Positions 24,401 to 36,247 are shown, counted from the first letter of the stretch. The stretch is DNA of 64,000 bases from Hyaloperonospora brassicae (GCA_947650285.1 CANTFL010000625.1:1-64000), one strand, 5' to 3'. Notes: generated by a model not told the origin, from the sequence alone. Made by a program: numbers and translations.

Positions 24401-24960
24401 GCACTGGAGTTTGAAGATCTGATAATCTGGTGAAACATGGGATTGGCTCAACTCAGGCTGTAGACCCGGTGATCCTGTTGGGACGAGTAGAGATAGAGAT
24501 ATTTTTGGCCGATTCAACGAGTTATGTTAAACCGACGGAAATGGAAGTGTGCTTGGAGACCAGACTGTCGACAAGATGTGCCGCGATCTGACAAAACGTC
24601 CGGTAAGCTCGATTTAGGTTGGCGATCCTATGCAAACGAGCGGTAATCCGGACAAGACAATTGATCCGATGGACGGTTTTACCATAAAGGTTATCTGAAA
24701 GGATTTGAAGATCTAGCGATTTAAGTGACGTGTCGTGATCTAGAAAAATCTGTGACATCTAGCAATCTGACGTGATCGGGCGATCTGGATGACATATCTC
24801 GATCAGGAGACAGAGGTTCGGAGGAGCGATCCAAACGAGACGGCGAGGTGAAGTGATGTATAAGTGGGGACATGGGAGAACTTAAGTAATTGTATCTAAT
24901 TTGATGAGTGATTGAACTGAAGTCAATTGCTGTACAAAGGAGTTCAATACTGGGGGTGGT
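24401..24960 (+). other. 3' internal end of a GATC-rich Gypsy element, second copy
   Basis: Resembles 23881-24218 (cccggtgatcctgttggga against the earlier ccggtgaccctgtacgga). It ends in the purine-rich tract tactgggggtggt at 24948-24960, directly abutting the LTR at 24961. No coding frame is convincing. Confidence 0.5.
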
Positions 24961-26150
24961 TGTGGTAAAGTCGCTAATCAATTTTGGGATGTGGATCTGT
25001 GGCCACCTAGTTGAGACTTCATCAAATGGCAGAAAATGACACCGGATGATCTAGCGATCCAATGGGAGATGGAAGGCTATTACAACGAGACTCAACGAGC
25101 AGATACAACTATCGACAGAATGATGGACATGGAACGATCTGAGACGAGGCGTAGAAAGGGATGATTTTCATGGAACAATCTGGGACGAGTCGCAGGTAAA
25201 TGTGATTTCTATGGGGCGGTCTGGGACAAAGGAAGGGATGAAGTCAAGCGATCCGCTTGAAGGTTGGTCAAGGACAACAATGTGTGTGTTGACGCAGGTG
25301 AAGACTGGGTACTGTGGCAGAATTACTCTGGGAAAGGTGCACATGAAACCAGGTGATGCGATGTGATCCTGTAACCAAGGTGCAACATCTTGCAGATCGG
25401 TGATACTCTTTACCGGTCCCAAAATGGGAATACTGATTTTGGTTATAAAAAGCCCGATCTGGAAGTGTGAACACTTATGAGAGTCGAGGGACCCATTTCA
25501 AGACGCGTGGATTTTCCCACTGATCAGATAAACCTTAGAGGATGGTATTTAGGCACACACAATGAACGGGAAAATGTCTACTATTAAATTATAATGTGTC
25601 GATCTCACCGATCTCGAATTGGGCACCAGATCGGTCACGTTCCCTGTTGATCATGGAAATATCGCTGATGAGACTTTGTAACATGATAAATCTTTTGTTG
25701 AAGGTCCATGAGTGATATCTCAAAAGTTCAGACCAAAAGAGCCGGTGGAAGCCGGTCGAACTGACGTCGCAAAATGGATTTAGGCACATTTGGCACGTAA
25801 GTACTATTTCGGACCTTTTGGTACCAAAATTGGGAATTTGGCACCGTATTTGGGATTTGGTCTCTTCTGGGCCTTTAAGCACGATATCGGGAGTATTGGC
25901 GCTATCTTTGGAGTACAGGTGATGAAATTTCGACACGTGTTCAAGGAGGCGGTCAAGCTTAAAGTTGATATCGACTTGGAGAGTGACCTACAGTTTGAAA
26001 TAGGCTTAAGGATAGGTTGACTATTAATTTGGTTGGATAATAAAACAGTTGCCGTTTTTACTAATAAAGCACGTCGCAGACTTCTCTTCGGGGCAGGATA
26101 TTTAGCCTCCCGTCGATCAAGAGACTTTGCCGCACCGTGTTTTGTGTACT

Positions 26151-26175
26151 CACCTTGGATTGTTTGGCCAAGGTG
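26151..26175 (+). promoter_or_regulatory. Conserved LTR hairpin CACCTTGG/CCAAGGTG
   Basis: Perfect 8-bp arms around a 9-nt loop, about 90 bp downstream of AATAAAG. The same hairpin lies at 40408-40432 and 55590-55614 with identical arms and loops that differ slightly. Its position suggests a role in the R/U5 leader or 3' end formation; that role is inferred. Confidence 0.6.
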
Positions 26176-26490
26176 GGGTTAAGGTAACTCAACTCAACTC
26201 AAACTGCTAGGGTAGCAGCAACAACGGAAAAGAATTTTAGTTACAAGATCGCGAGGCGGCTCAAGTGGTCAGAAGATCTGGACAAGGAGTCCAAGACAAG
26301 ACCGAGCAAGATCGAAGCGATGTACAAGGAAGATTGGCACGTTTCATTTTGGCGAAACAGGACACCTATCTGTTACACTGCGTACTTCCGACAAGATCGT
26401 CCGATCCCAAGACCAGATCGGACCGATACCAATGCAAGATCGACGCAAGACTATAATTTGCTGAGTGAAGATTTCCGCACAGCGAAGACC

Positions 26491-26517
26491 CCGATCTCGA
26501 GGACGAATCGAGATCGG
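26491..26517 (+). promoter_or_regulatory. LTR hairpin CCGATCTCGA/TCGAGATCGG
   Basis: Perfect 10-bp arms with a 7-nt loop. It is also perfect in the LTR at 54518; the LTRs at 39240 and 50740 have one arm mismatch (CCGATCCCGA). Confidence 0.5.
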
Positions 26518-26884
26518 TGTGATCCAAGATCAAGATCGCGACATCTCCACATAGTGATCGTCGCGACCCAAGATCAAGATCGCAGAACTCCTGTTCGTGG
26601 TGTGAAGATTTCCGCACCGAAAGCGAACTCTCAACCTCAATCCTCAGCGATATCGACATTTCCCAAAGCCGTTACGAAGAGCTCAGGTCAGCCCAACGGA
26701 CGGGTACACAAGTTGAGCACAAGGCTATACAACAAGACACGGATCGGAGTACCCCCTCCGTGAGTCGGCAAGTTTAGGAAAGTGTAAGATCAACCCTCAC
26801 ACAAGCAATTTTGTGAGATCGACTTCACCACAAACGCGACTTTGTATTATCGTTCGCGGCCGTATACACAGTAGGTCGGTGCTT

Positions 26885-27190
26885 TTATTGTTGACCATAA
26901 TGCTAATACTTTTGGTTTTGTTGTTGCTATTGTTGATGCTGCAACTGCTATTTCTGCTGCTGATGCTGCTGCTGTTGTAGGTGCTGCGGTTGCTGTTGTT
27001 TTGCTCAGTTGATGCTGTTACTTCTGTTTCTGCTGCTGCTGTTGTTGATCAGTTAATGCTGCTACTACCGTTTCTGCTACTGTATTCGAGGTGCTGAAGT
27101 TGCTGTTGTGTCTGCTTCATTGATGCTGCTACTGCTGTTTCTGCTGTTTCTGCTGTTTCTGTTGTTGTAGGTGCTACAGTTGCTTCAAAT
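26885..27190. repeat. Imperfect trinucleotide repeat (TGC/TGT/TTC)n
   Basis: About 300 bp of impure ctgctgttgttgctgct repeats on the plus strand. No convincing coding frame runs through it. Confidence 0.8.
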
Positions 27191-28017
27191 GTTGTTCTAC
27201 TTGTAGGTCAAAATTGCTTTACGCTTATCAGATTTGCTACTTTAAAACGCTTAATCATTCAATAGACGCCAATGAATCTGTTATTATTATATTCGCTGAT
27301 ATTATTGTTTCCAATGTCTGCAGAAATGTTTTGTCTGCAAACATTTTCAGGAAGGAAACGTGCGATGATGCTTTAAGCGTAATAGTCGAAGTTTTTGTCA
27401 GTGAATTAAACGTTAACGTGGTTAGATCGTTTTTTGTCTTAAATCACGTGAGTATACTAGGACGTGGGACATTTTTTATTGTCGTTATTATCTGGGGCAT
27501 CTTGCTATATTCCAATTATTTGAGTCTTTTTCATTTTTCAATTATAAAAGCTATTTTATATTTTCGTAAATAAATGGGGCATTTTTTTATTATTCTGAAG
27601 AAGGAGATCTGTAAAGCTTATATTAAATTTTAGAATTATTAACTAATATTCATATGGATTGATCTTAGTTATTTCCACTACAAAATACAAATAGAAAGTT
27701 CTGGCCCACCACCGATAACGCGCGTCTAATAGCGAGTGGTGCTTACATTAGTTCGTATCATGTATTATATCAACTAAAGTGGAGCGGATATGTATCATCA
27801 CCTATGATGGTGATAATCCTTATTATATACGTAAAGGGTGAATAATGGATGCTTAATAATGGGAGCCGCTATTTACCACCCACTCTTGGCTCAACACCAC
27901 TCACCCCATTTTACCAATAATCTGCATACTTCTCTCGTGCACTAATTGGCTGAATGTAAAATGATAAAATATTACTAACTATACACAATTTTTACGCAAA
28001 ATCAAATCCTCGTTACA
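27191..28017. other. AT-rich DNA with a probable decayed LTR
   Basis: No gene supported; the 119-codon frame at 27214-27573 has the composition of AT-rich non-coding DNA. Around 27680-27850 the text cccaccaccgataacgcgcg...gcgagtggtg and atcatcacctatgatggtgat resembles the centre of the solo LTRs at 28533, 35479 and 36248, so a degenerate copy of that LTR may lie here. Confidence 0.4.
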
Positions 28018-28510
28018 AAGACGCGCGCGTGATCTTCAAGATCAGCTGGCCAAGTCATGGCCAGAGCCATCCGTTAAGGTCTGACCAGAGGGTATCTATA
28101 TCTCCGCCTCCTATGCTATGACAGCTAAACCGTTCTTCTCGGACGAGAAAGATAATGTGCAAGTACTATCCATACGCGAGATCCGACGAGATCCCAGAGT
28201 TTGGTATCGACAAGTCGATCGTCTCATTCAGGCAGACATATGAGTAGCCACCGTGATGTCCCGCCACGATTATGATCAGTTTAAGAGTTGTGTCTGAAGT
28301 CGACTTAAGGCGCACACCAAATTCCGCCAATCAATGCAATCGTCCAGGACCTTATAAGTCTCGAGGTTGATGGATTCAGCAACTATGCCGAGTGCTCGAA
28401 AGGTTACAATATCGTGTTTGTCTAAGAAGTCTTTGGTGCTTGTAATACGATTTCTGACAGCGTCTTGACGACCAGTTGAGACAACATGTACCTGAACGTA
28501 GAGTTTTTAG
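28018..28510 (+). other. Unassigned decayed coding sequence
   Basis: A plus-strand frame from about 27988 reads protein-like text through several stops: RRARDLQDQLAKSWPEPSVK, EGIYISASYAMTAKPFFSDE and REIRRDPRVWYRQVDRLIQA. It lies just upstream of a solo LTR. I could not assign a family; a retroelement origin is likely from context only. Confidence 0.3.
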
Positions 28511-28532
28511 ACAGCGTGTATGTGGCGACTAA

Positions 28533-29003
28533 TGTAGCGGGGCACGCTCTTGCTCAGATAACTGAGCAAGGCCTTGTATTGATAACAATATAAGGATGCG
28601 TACGCCCGACGTCACGTACACGTGGCGTGAGGAAGCGCGACCAAGACAACACGGGACCCGAAAGCTCTATATTGAGAGAAAAGTAGAACTGTTATTTAAT
28701 ATCGTTATTTTCTTACTAAATCATGTTTCGTCTTGAGCTAACTATAATAAACTACAATCTCCTATGTGGGTCTTCTGTCCACCACCCTTTGCGCGCGTCC
28801 AGCAGCGATTGGTGGTTAATTCAGTTGACGTACACAGTACATCAACCAAGAAGTCGACCCCTCCTCGGATATTACACCTAGACGTAACATTCCGACAACA
28901 TCACGTTTCTCGAGTGATGTTGATTGGATATTATCAAAATAAATAATATTCAAAAATTGGTACTTTCGTACCAATTTTTTTGTAACGGGCTCACCCCGTT
29001 ACA
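28533..29003 (+). mobile_element. Solo LTR, hairpin-rich family (LTR A)
   Basis: 471 bp from TGTAGCGGGGCACG to CCCCGTTACA. Flanks are actaa and attaa, a 5-bp target-site duplication with one mismatch. Internal hairpins are GTTGACGTAC/GTACATCAAC near 28820, AAAAATTGGTAC/GTACCAATTTTT at about 28951-28978, and TGTAACGGG/CCCGTTACA forming the 3' terminus (28981-29003). It is related to LTR B (35479) and the minus-strand LTR C (36248). No internal element is attached. Confidence 0.75.
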
Positions 29004-31599
29004 ATTAACGGTGGTGTTGATACTGGATGTCCACGGGTATCGATGCCGTTTATTGTGACAAAACGCTTTGGCAAGTCGTTGTTGAATCCCTGGCTTAAGA
29101 TAGAAAAGCCATTTTCAAAATCAAGAAGTCGAATTGTTTGAAATTGGTGGTGGTGAGAACTAACGGAATAGTCTGTCGGCTACGTGTTACGATCAAAAAA
29201 AGTTGTTGCTGTGTTGTTGTTGTTTTGCTTAGTCGCATTTATAAAAACAACTCTGGCTGTGTTTGACTATTAAAAACTAAAATTGAACGGATATTGTGTA
29301 GTGTACCGAAGAATCCTCGACAGCGTCATCAAACGTTGTACAGGCGGCACGTTCGTCGCCATTTCTACCACTAATCGCTTTGGAAATCGTTAACGCGTTT
29401 CAACATGATGTGGTCCCAGTCAATGTGCTCATGCGCTAGGATCTATTGTCACTGCAAAAGAAACCCTTGTCACGATCTTGTAGTGATCGACATACGTCAA
29501 TTAATAAGCACTTTTTTGTCCCGTATCAATGTTTCTTTACTCACGTCCAGTCTTAAATTAGTCACACGCTCGGAATAATAGTGGCTATGACTGACGCTTC
29601 TTGCACGTCGCGCGGCAAGACCCGCGAGTCGAAACATATGTATTGCAATGATACCTTCGAATGGTTCTGCTAGCACAGCTTCCTCTGAAGTAGATATGAT
29701 AATGGAAAGGATTTATGTCGATGTGAGCAGTGTTCTGAATGTCGATGTCTCTACAATAAAAAAAGCAATCGTTGGTACCGAGCAAGATCATTATTAGTGA
29801 GTTCGTTTCTTATTAATCGGATTAATTAAAATTCGGTAAATAGGGGGCGAGTAGTATTTAGCGAGAAAGAAGGTGGTGACTAGCGGCTCACTACATTTTT
29901 TTATTATAAGTAAACTTTCATGACATCATGTAATATCAATGATATAAAAGGATCACTGCATTATTAAAATGCCCTATTTATGGTACTTTTGCGGTCATTA
30001 TGACGTGTTTACGTCTCTTGTTTAGCTTATTTGGCGACTATTCTTTCATCAATCTATTTATTGTTCGTATAATACATCACATCAGCTCTATAAAAACCGA
30101 TATGTCACTTCGGCTTATAAATTTTTAGATTTACGTTCGTATAGTTTAATTAATTATTCTATCTATCCCATAACTAATCTGTACACGTATTTATGTAGCT
30201 ATGTATCTTACAAACTATGTATCGCTTACTTTGTCTACTAGTAGATATTATTCGATATTGTTGTATCTATAACTCGTTTATCTACCCTTATACATCTTTC
30301 TTATATATGTTAAACTTCAGTACAAGTAAAATTAAGAAGTATACAGTCAATGCACAATACGAACACAGGCAAAAAGAGAGATATAACATTAGCCAATTTA
30401 GTTACGTATTATGTATGAGGTACACTTATAAAAATTGCCTTTCGAGCTAAATATAATTTTAAATCGGACCAATTTATACAAATTTAAGGGATAAATTTTT
30501 ACCAACTACGTATTTTTTGAGACCAAATAAAATGAACTTACAGAATCGGGTTTAAACATCCACGTACATATCCTCATTACTTTCCTTACTTTATTATTTA
30601 AATCAATAAATCTATTACGCTAATTTTTTAAATGAAGAACAATGTGCATTAATGCTTTTGTGTGACCTTATGTTGATACCTTTTTGGCGGATTGGAAGTT
30701 CACATCACCTCGATTTTTTTTTAATCTTATAATATGACGTTGTAGAAATGTTAAGCTGACGCGTTGGCTACATTACTTTATGTATGAGACGACAGCGCAG
30801 TGTTGCAATGCGTGTGCAGATTAAGGAATACGGTGCATAAAGCATTGTTAGAGGAAGCAATTTACGATTGATAAAAGAAGGTTGCAAATGCAGACATATA
30901 AGTCTAGAGCCTATTGCATTTTCCTGGTGCTACTGCGGATGCTTACGAGCATGCAATACACAGGCATGCTGATAGGGTATGTGCTACGATCGTATAAAGG
31001 GTCGCTATCGGTGGTATAATTCTTAGTGTTGATTTTAGATTTGACGTCTAAAAGCCATGGAAATTGATGCAATATTGTATATTTAAGTGGAGGACATTAT
31101 ACACACGAGTGTGAGTGTATCAGTCTTCTTGGTGGACATCGGATGTGTAGCACAAAGTCCTCTTACTTCATTACGCAACATTCTTGACATAGTCGTTCTA
31201 CCTTTGTATGCGCAAAAAAAACGATCGCTTTCTTAAAATAAGAATCTCACATTAAAAGTTTATGCGTGTCGGTGTTATGCTTATGGTGTATAACAAATCG
31301 ATAAATAAATGCAAAAATTATATAGGCACCACTGAGCAACCTGCAATGCCTAATCTCTTCCAATTGCTGCCACGTATGAACGTATCTTATGGTCATGATA
31401 CAATTATTAGATTATGTAATTCTGCGCATGCTATGATTATAGATATTTTATACATAGTCTATCTCTAGTTCCCTCTCATCTTAAGGTCTACTTCTGTACG
31501 TTTTTACTTTATATCGCATATTCCTTTTTTGTGATTATTTGATGCATGTCTAGGTCCCATCAATTTATGTGTCGATCAAAAAATTGATCTTTCTAAGCA
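29004..31599. other. AT-rich intergenic DNA
   Basis: 2.6 kb with many short homopolymer runs and no coding frame I can support. Frames such as 30217-30450 and 31262-31468 have the composition of AT-rich non-coding sequence. No RNA gene was recognised. Confidence 0.6.
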
Positions 31600-31745
31600 T
31601 CTACTTATACATCTATCTGCATGTCTATCGATAAATCAATTTTTGTATCTACCAATTGATCAATCTATCTGTGTATCTTTTACCTATCGATCGATCTGTG
31701 TATCTTTTACCCATCGATCGATCTGTGTATATATATACCTGTCGA
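31600..31745. repeat. ATCT/TCGA microsatellite with 26-bp repeats
   Basis: Tracts of atctatctgcatgtctatcg pass into near-perfect copies of a 26-bp repeat (atcgatcgatctgtgtatct plus tttacc), ending in a short TA run. It ends about 70 bp before the start codon of the next gene, so it lies in the promoter region. Confidence 0.75.
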
Positions 31746-31816
31746 TCCTCTTTTATCCGCCTAACAGACTGGTCATAAGTGACAGACAGACCTTCCGCAG
31801 TGACCCGACCACGTAA

Positions 31817-33465
31817 ATGCGCCAAAAATGGACTCTGTTGACCTCAGTTCTTGTTGTCTGGCTGCACGCGCAGTCTGCAAAGGCCGTGGTCACCGCCGAC
31901 CTCGACTCCAGCAAAGTCGACGCTAGCGACCTCGACACGTCTGTCTCCCTACCCCCCGTACGCACTTCTCAGCGTTTGCCGTTTCGCTTGCCACTTGTCC
32001 GCTAATTTACTTTGGTGTTTTTATCAATTCACAGAGCACTCGCCCAGGTCCGTCATCGGAAGACCAGTTCGGCCGTCCCAGTCACAACTTGGGCACGTTG
32101 AGCGCTTCATTGGCCGACCAGGTCTTCAGCCGCCAAGACACTGACTGGGCTGCTATTGGCGCTGCACTAGAAGACGCAGTTGTGGCTAGTGGTCAATGTG
32201 TGAAACAGTGGGCGACGTTTCTCGTGCTCGTGGCCGTGCCACTTCTTCGAGCTTTTACTGTGCTGCTAGAAGAAGTGGCTCTGCCTCATGTGGTTAAACT
32301 TGCCACGATCGGAGTCAACTACGTGAGCAAGATGGATCCTCTTCATCAAGCTCTGTTGGCTGCTGCAGTGCTATTAGTAGCGGTCTGTGTGCGTCAAGGG
32401 TACGTGCGCAAGGCACGAGTGCAGTATAGTGTGACGAAAAGGAAGCTGGAGCTCCGTTACCGGACGTTCGTGGCAAGTTTGAGTGCCAAGTGGCGCGTAG
32501 TTGCCAAGCTGCTGCCCCACGTACTCTTCTTTGCCCTGAGCTTCGAAGTGCTGTTTTGGCTGCCAGACTCGACGACGAACGTGCTGGGCAGCAGAGCGCT
32601 GTTTTCGCTGCTCTCAGTGGGTTATCCGCTGATGCATACGATCCGAGTCATTCGGCACAAGAGGTTTAATTTGAAGCACGATAAGTCGACTCCACCAACA
32701 TCAAAAGCAGGGTGTACGCGGCAACTGATTACGAAATTCGACAAGGCTTGTATTCCTGGCGATGAATGGAGAGCGTACGAGGCGAGTCTGAAGTACTGGG
32801 TCATCTGGTCTTTTGCAGTCTGTCTCACGAGCATAATTACCCTCGTTTTGCCGACTTTCGTGACCTCATATTGCAAGGTGCCGCTTCTATTGTGCAACGT
32901 CTCCCTTGTATGGATGCACTCTTCCTTCACTCGAGGTGACATCGCGCTCTATGCTCTACTGAGTCCACTTATCAGTCCACATGCGAGCCGCCTTTATGAG
33001 CGCAAAGCTGCGGTCGATGCGGAGGCAGACGAGAGGACAAACTTTTTGATGCGCATTCTTGTGTCTTTTGGAGTGGTACCAGAACGACACGTGTACTTGG
33101 CCAAAGATCTTTGGTCACAAGGCCCAGCGCTATTTGGGCTTATCTTTATGTTTACACCAGGATTTGTGACCTCTCGAGGCTGTCTGCTGATGGCTTTCGG
33201 CTTCCCTGCGTACGCTACTATTGGAGTTTTAAGTGAAAAACGGACGCGGCGCTACGAGTGGTGGCTTGCTTACTATTGCGTTGCTATAATGACGGACTAT
33301 TTGATCACCGCGATCGGTGACGAAGTCAAATGGCTTCCGCTATATTACCATGTGAAGCTGTTGGTGATGATGTGGCTACAATTTCCGTACTTTCAAGGCG
33401 CAGAACGACTTTTCAATGCAAGCTTTTCGAGTGTCTTCATAGATCCGGAATTCAAAAACGAGTGA
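31817..33465 (+). CDS. Secretory-pathway membrane protein with two TB2/DP1/HVA22 (REEP-like) domains
   Basis: Two exons, 31817-31957 and 32035-33465, join in phase over a 77-bp GT-AG intron (donor ccc/gtacgc, acceptor attcacag/agc) to give 523 residues. Residues 1-23 (MRQKWTLLTSVLVVWLHAQS, then AKA) look like a signal peptide. A Ser/Asp-rich stretch and about ten hydrophobic segments follow. Two regions carry the TB2/DP1/HVA22 pattern: about 231-363 (SVGYPLMHTI, then KYWVIWSFAV) and about 417-515 (FGFPAYATI, WWLAYYCVAIMTDY, LPLYYHVKLLVMMWLQFPY). The family (PF03134; REEP, Yop1, HVA22) bends and organises ER membrane. A cleaved N-terminus and a doubled domain are not usual for it. The first ATG is chosen because it supplies the signal peptide; the second exon alone has no in-frame ATG near its start. 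Function in this organism is inferred. Confidence 0.8.
31958..32034 (+). other. Intron of the REEP-like gene
   Basis: 77 bp, GT at 31958 and AG at 32033-32034, with a pyrimidine-rich 3' part and gctaattta as a possible branch site. Removing it joins the signal-peptide exon to the long exon in phase 0. Without splicing the first frame stops at 32005. Confidence 0.75.
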
Positions 33466-34586
33466 TTGGATGTGCTCGGCTGTGCTGTGGATATGAACAA
33501 TACCACACCACTCTGGAACAGAACGCACCAACTTATAGATAAGAAACCAGAATTGATCATGTCTACTAGCCGGCAGCGGTCGTTTCGACGACGTCCTTTG
33601 CGATGGAAGGCGTGTTGGATGTAGCTACATCATTAATTATTCATAAAGACACGAATTTTGAGAATGCATACAGAAAGCACAAGCGTAGTGGATAGCCACA
33701 GCACAATGAAAATGGGACATATTATCCCCTGAAGCGTGACCGATTCCTATCATCGTTCCTGTCTTTCTCCAGACATTTTCTGTGCAATGAATGACTACCG
33801 AAGTGTGCCAAAAATGGCAATCAATCACCTCGCTTCTATCGTTCTGCCCGACAAATTTTTAACGCCAGCTCCGATCATAAAGCTGAAGCCGCATTTTAAA
33901 GCGTAAAATCTGTGCTAGATAGGAGCCTTATATTGCTAGACTTTTTCTCATCTACGTGCTGATAGTCCTTATAGCACTCTCGCAAACGACACGGGTTCTA
34001 TCGACGACACTAGCCAATTCCGCACGCGGCTGGTTACGATGTCATTTGCTTAAACGAATCGAACATCCTTTAAATCATGAGATGCACCGAAATGTTCGCG
34101 GTTTACCGCTGCTTGCCAATGTATGCCAACGTCAACCATAGCTGAAGGAATAAAGCGACGTCGAGTCGACAACAGCAAGTGCTGTAGACCGGCAATTCAT
34201 GTTTTGTGAGGTGAGTGTCTATCTCTATAGCTGCCATTTGCGATGACACAATGGTGTAGCAGGACTGCTAGACCTCCTCTTTTTCATATAGATTCAGTAA
34301 GACTAATATAATTTAGCCTTTACGCAACACATTTGCAAGCTTTTCCAAGAGATGCATTCAGTGTTGCAGACTCGAATTACTGTAAGCGTCCGCAAATTCG
34401 ATTTTTTTATGTGAGAGAGAGACGAAGAAACAGACAGTCTATTACACGGCATTAATGTGAACAAGACTTCTAGAATGTCCTGAGCCAGATCAGCAACGCC
34501 GGTATCGAATTGCCCGGTAATTGTACGTGACTCACCACATAACGTGATGCGATGCTCTGGAAGGCGCAGTGGTGTCATCAAGTAAC
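33466..34586. other. No recognisable gene
   Basis: Intergenic. The minus-strand frame at 34303-34590 follows the LINE fragment directly and may be its 3' tail, but contains no motif I recognise. Confidence 0.5.
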
Positions 34587-35271
34587 TCAATGCACTGCCA
34601 TAGCCAAATGCCTTGCACCCTTAAATGGAGCGTTCTGTGTTCTCATAACGATAACGCTCGTAATTGCCAAATTCCGTAGGAGCAAAACACTTTGGACACT
34701 TCCAAGGCGTGAAAGTTGCTGCTGCTCGTAAACAACCCGATTGCGCTGTATCCAAAGAGTCGAGATACATACGGAACACAGGATCCACCATATGCGCTTC
34801 CACTGATCAATATACTCCGCCACAGTATCAACAAAGGCCCGCTGCAGCGGTTGTAACAGTGTCCTAGACCCAGGCGGCGGTGTTCGTGCTAAGCAGTTCC
34901 CCGCATACTGGCTCACGTCATCCAGCCGCACGTCGGACCCAAACCACGAGGTCAGTACCGCCTGCCAGCATCCCTGATCCACCGGACATATCCAGAAAAT
35001 GTGCTCCAGTGCTTCCTTGTGACCGGCACAGACGGACAGCATCCTGCAACTGTTGTCGAGCTCCCTTCCCGGGAAGAATAAATTGAGCTGTTGGAGTATC
35101 AAAGGACAATTGACCCACACTTGACACTCCGTGATAGAATACTAATGGACCCACAGCTGCTTCGGGGTTTAATGAAGAGCCGCAGAGTACCAGTCTCCCC
35201 GGTCTGCTCAGGTTTGTAACTTCTGGAGTAGATCTTTTAATGCCATGCCGAGCCCTACCTTTGCCTTCCAA
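34587..35271 (-). pseudogene. 3' end of a LINE (non-LTR retrotransposon) ORF2
   Basis: The 177-codon minus-strand frame (34587-35120) carries the reverse-transcriptase zinc-binding region found at the C-terminus of many LINE ORF2 proteins. C31, H40 and C45 (CAGHKEALEHIFWICP) are followed by W and, further on, ISTLWIQRNRVVYEQQ, a typical closing motif. A further frame (34918-35271) extends upstream in another phase, so the copy is frameshifted. The RT and endonuclease domains are absent, which fits the 5' truncation usual for LINE copies. No poly-A tail or target-site duplication was found. Confidence 0.7.
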
Positions 35272-35478
35272 TAAGACCTGTGTTTAATGTACCGCAATAA
35301 CGTGCCGATTCGCTACGTTCGGTGGGGTATCCCACGGAAAGCTGTGGATAGATGGATATGTCTGAAAGACCAGAGCGAGAGCCCGTTGCTATCTTTGGAA
35401 GATAGCCACATCATGCCCATACTCCGGAGGTATTATATGTGAGTCATCGACTGTCCAATTAATCCCGTTGGCCTCCTG
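35272..35478. other. Short intervening sequence, no gene
   Basis: Nothing recognised. The bases tcctg at 35474-35478 form the left target-site duplication of the next LTR. Confidence 0.5.
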
Positions 35479-35870
35479 TGTGACGGGGCACACCCTTGCG
35501 TGAACTTAACGCAAGATTTTTGGTGCCCCGACAGACGTACACGAGGCAAACGAGGAAGCGTAGATAAGGGAAAAGTAAAACTGTTATATTAATATAATTA
35601 AGTCTTTAACCACTGTCTATCTGTTTGACTAAACTTAAATATACTAATCTAACTAAATGTATGACGACGTCTACTCACCACTCATTGCGCGCGTCTTGCG
35701 GCGATTGGTGGGTTGATATCGTCAAGATATCAACCAATGAGCAGACGCTTTGGTCGACCCATCAATATCACCACCATTGGTGATATTGTTATTACAATAT
35801 TCGACGTAATATTCTTTATTGTCATTATCTTCTAAATGACAATTTCCATGTAACGGGCTGCCTCGTTACA
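35479..35870 (+). mobile_element. Solo LTR, hairpin-rich family (LTR B)
   Basis: 392 bp from TGTGACGGGGCACACC to CCTCGTTACA, flanked by a perfect 5-bp target-site duplication, tcctg on both sides. That fixes both ends and shows it is a solo LTR. Hairpins are GGTTGATATC/GATATCAACC near 35712-35736, CAATATCACCA/TGGTGATATTG near 35763-35788, and ATTGTCATT/AATGACAAT near 35819-35844. Their positions match those of LTRs A and C but their sequences differ. Confidence 0.85.
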
Positions 35871-36247
35871 TCCTGCCTTAGCATGATTCTTCGTGATGAA
35901 TCATCCGGCGCTGTACTTGCTACCCCTCGGACTGCTCCAAATTTTACCAACAACCAGTTGTAAGATAGCCAAGGGTCCGGGGGCATCGTAAGGCCACAGT
36001 GCGGTAACCTCGAATGTCCGGCCTATAGCCAACAAGGACTCCTCAACAGAATTGCTTACGCCCAGCGCCCGAGTTTGCGGTCCAGGTGGTGCTTGTCCGC
36101 TCTCTCAGCCAACAATACGTGACAAACGTACGTTGTCGGACCGGTTCGCTCAATTGCAAGGTCTTCTAGTGAGCATAGCCGGACGCGGTCGTATTCCTTG
36201 CTCATCAACCGATGACCTGTGCCATGATTTTTTCGATCTATACGCAG
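35871..36247. other. Sequence between two inverted solo LTRs
   Basis: A 75-codon plus-strand frame starts at 36052 (RVCGPGGACPLSQPTIRDKR), with no family match, and ends inside LTR C. No gene supported. Confidence 0.4.

Larger units (their letters stand above)
24961..26832 (+). mobile_element. LTR, GATC-rich Gypsy family (LTR1)
   Basis: Bounded by the inverted terminal sequences TGTGGTAAAGTC and GACTTCACCACA, 1872 bp long. It holds AATAAAG at about 26061, hairpins at 26151-26175 and 26491-26517, and the conserved block aactcaactcaaactgct near 26190. A polypurine-like tract precedes it, so it behaves as a 3' LTR. The flanking bases (gtggt and aacgc) do not match, so no target-site duplication is seen. 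Related copies lie at 39240, 50740 and 54518. A basic open frame (26320-26763) recurs in the LTR at 54518, but I do not claim a protein. Confidence 0.8.

Noticed and set aside
26320..26763. 147-codon basic frame, nearly identical at 55758-56201, as an LTR-encoded protein
   Set aside because: Both copies are in the same LTR segment, so sequence identity explains the shared frame. It is rich in Arg and Asp from GATC-type repeats and is not kept in LTR2 or LTR4.
27214..27573. 119-codon hydrophobic frame as a membrane protein gene
   Set aside because: It lies in AT-rich DNA beside a microsatellite and its Ile/Val/Phe richness follows from base composition; no homology pattern or start context.
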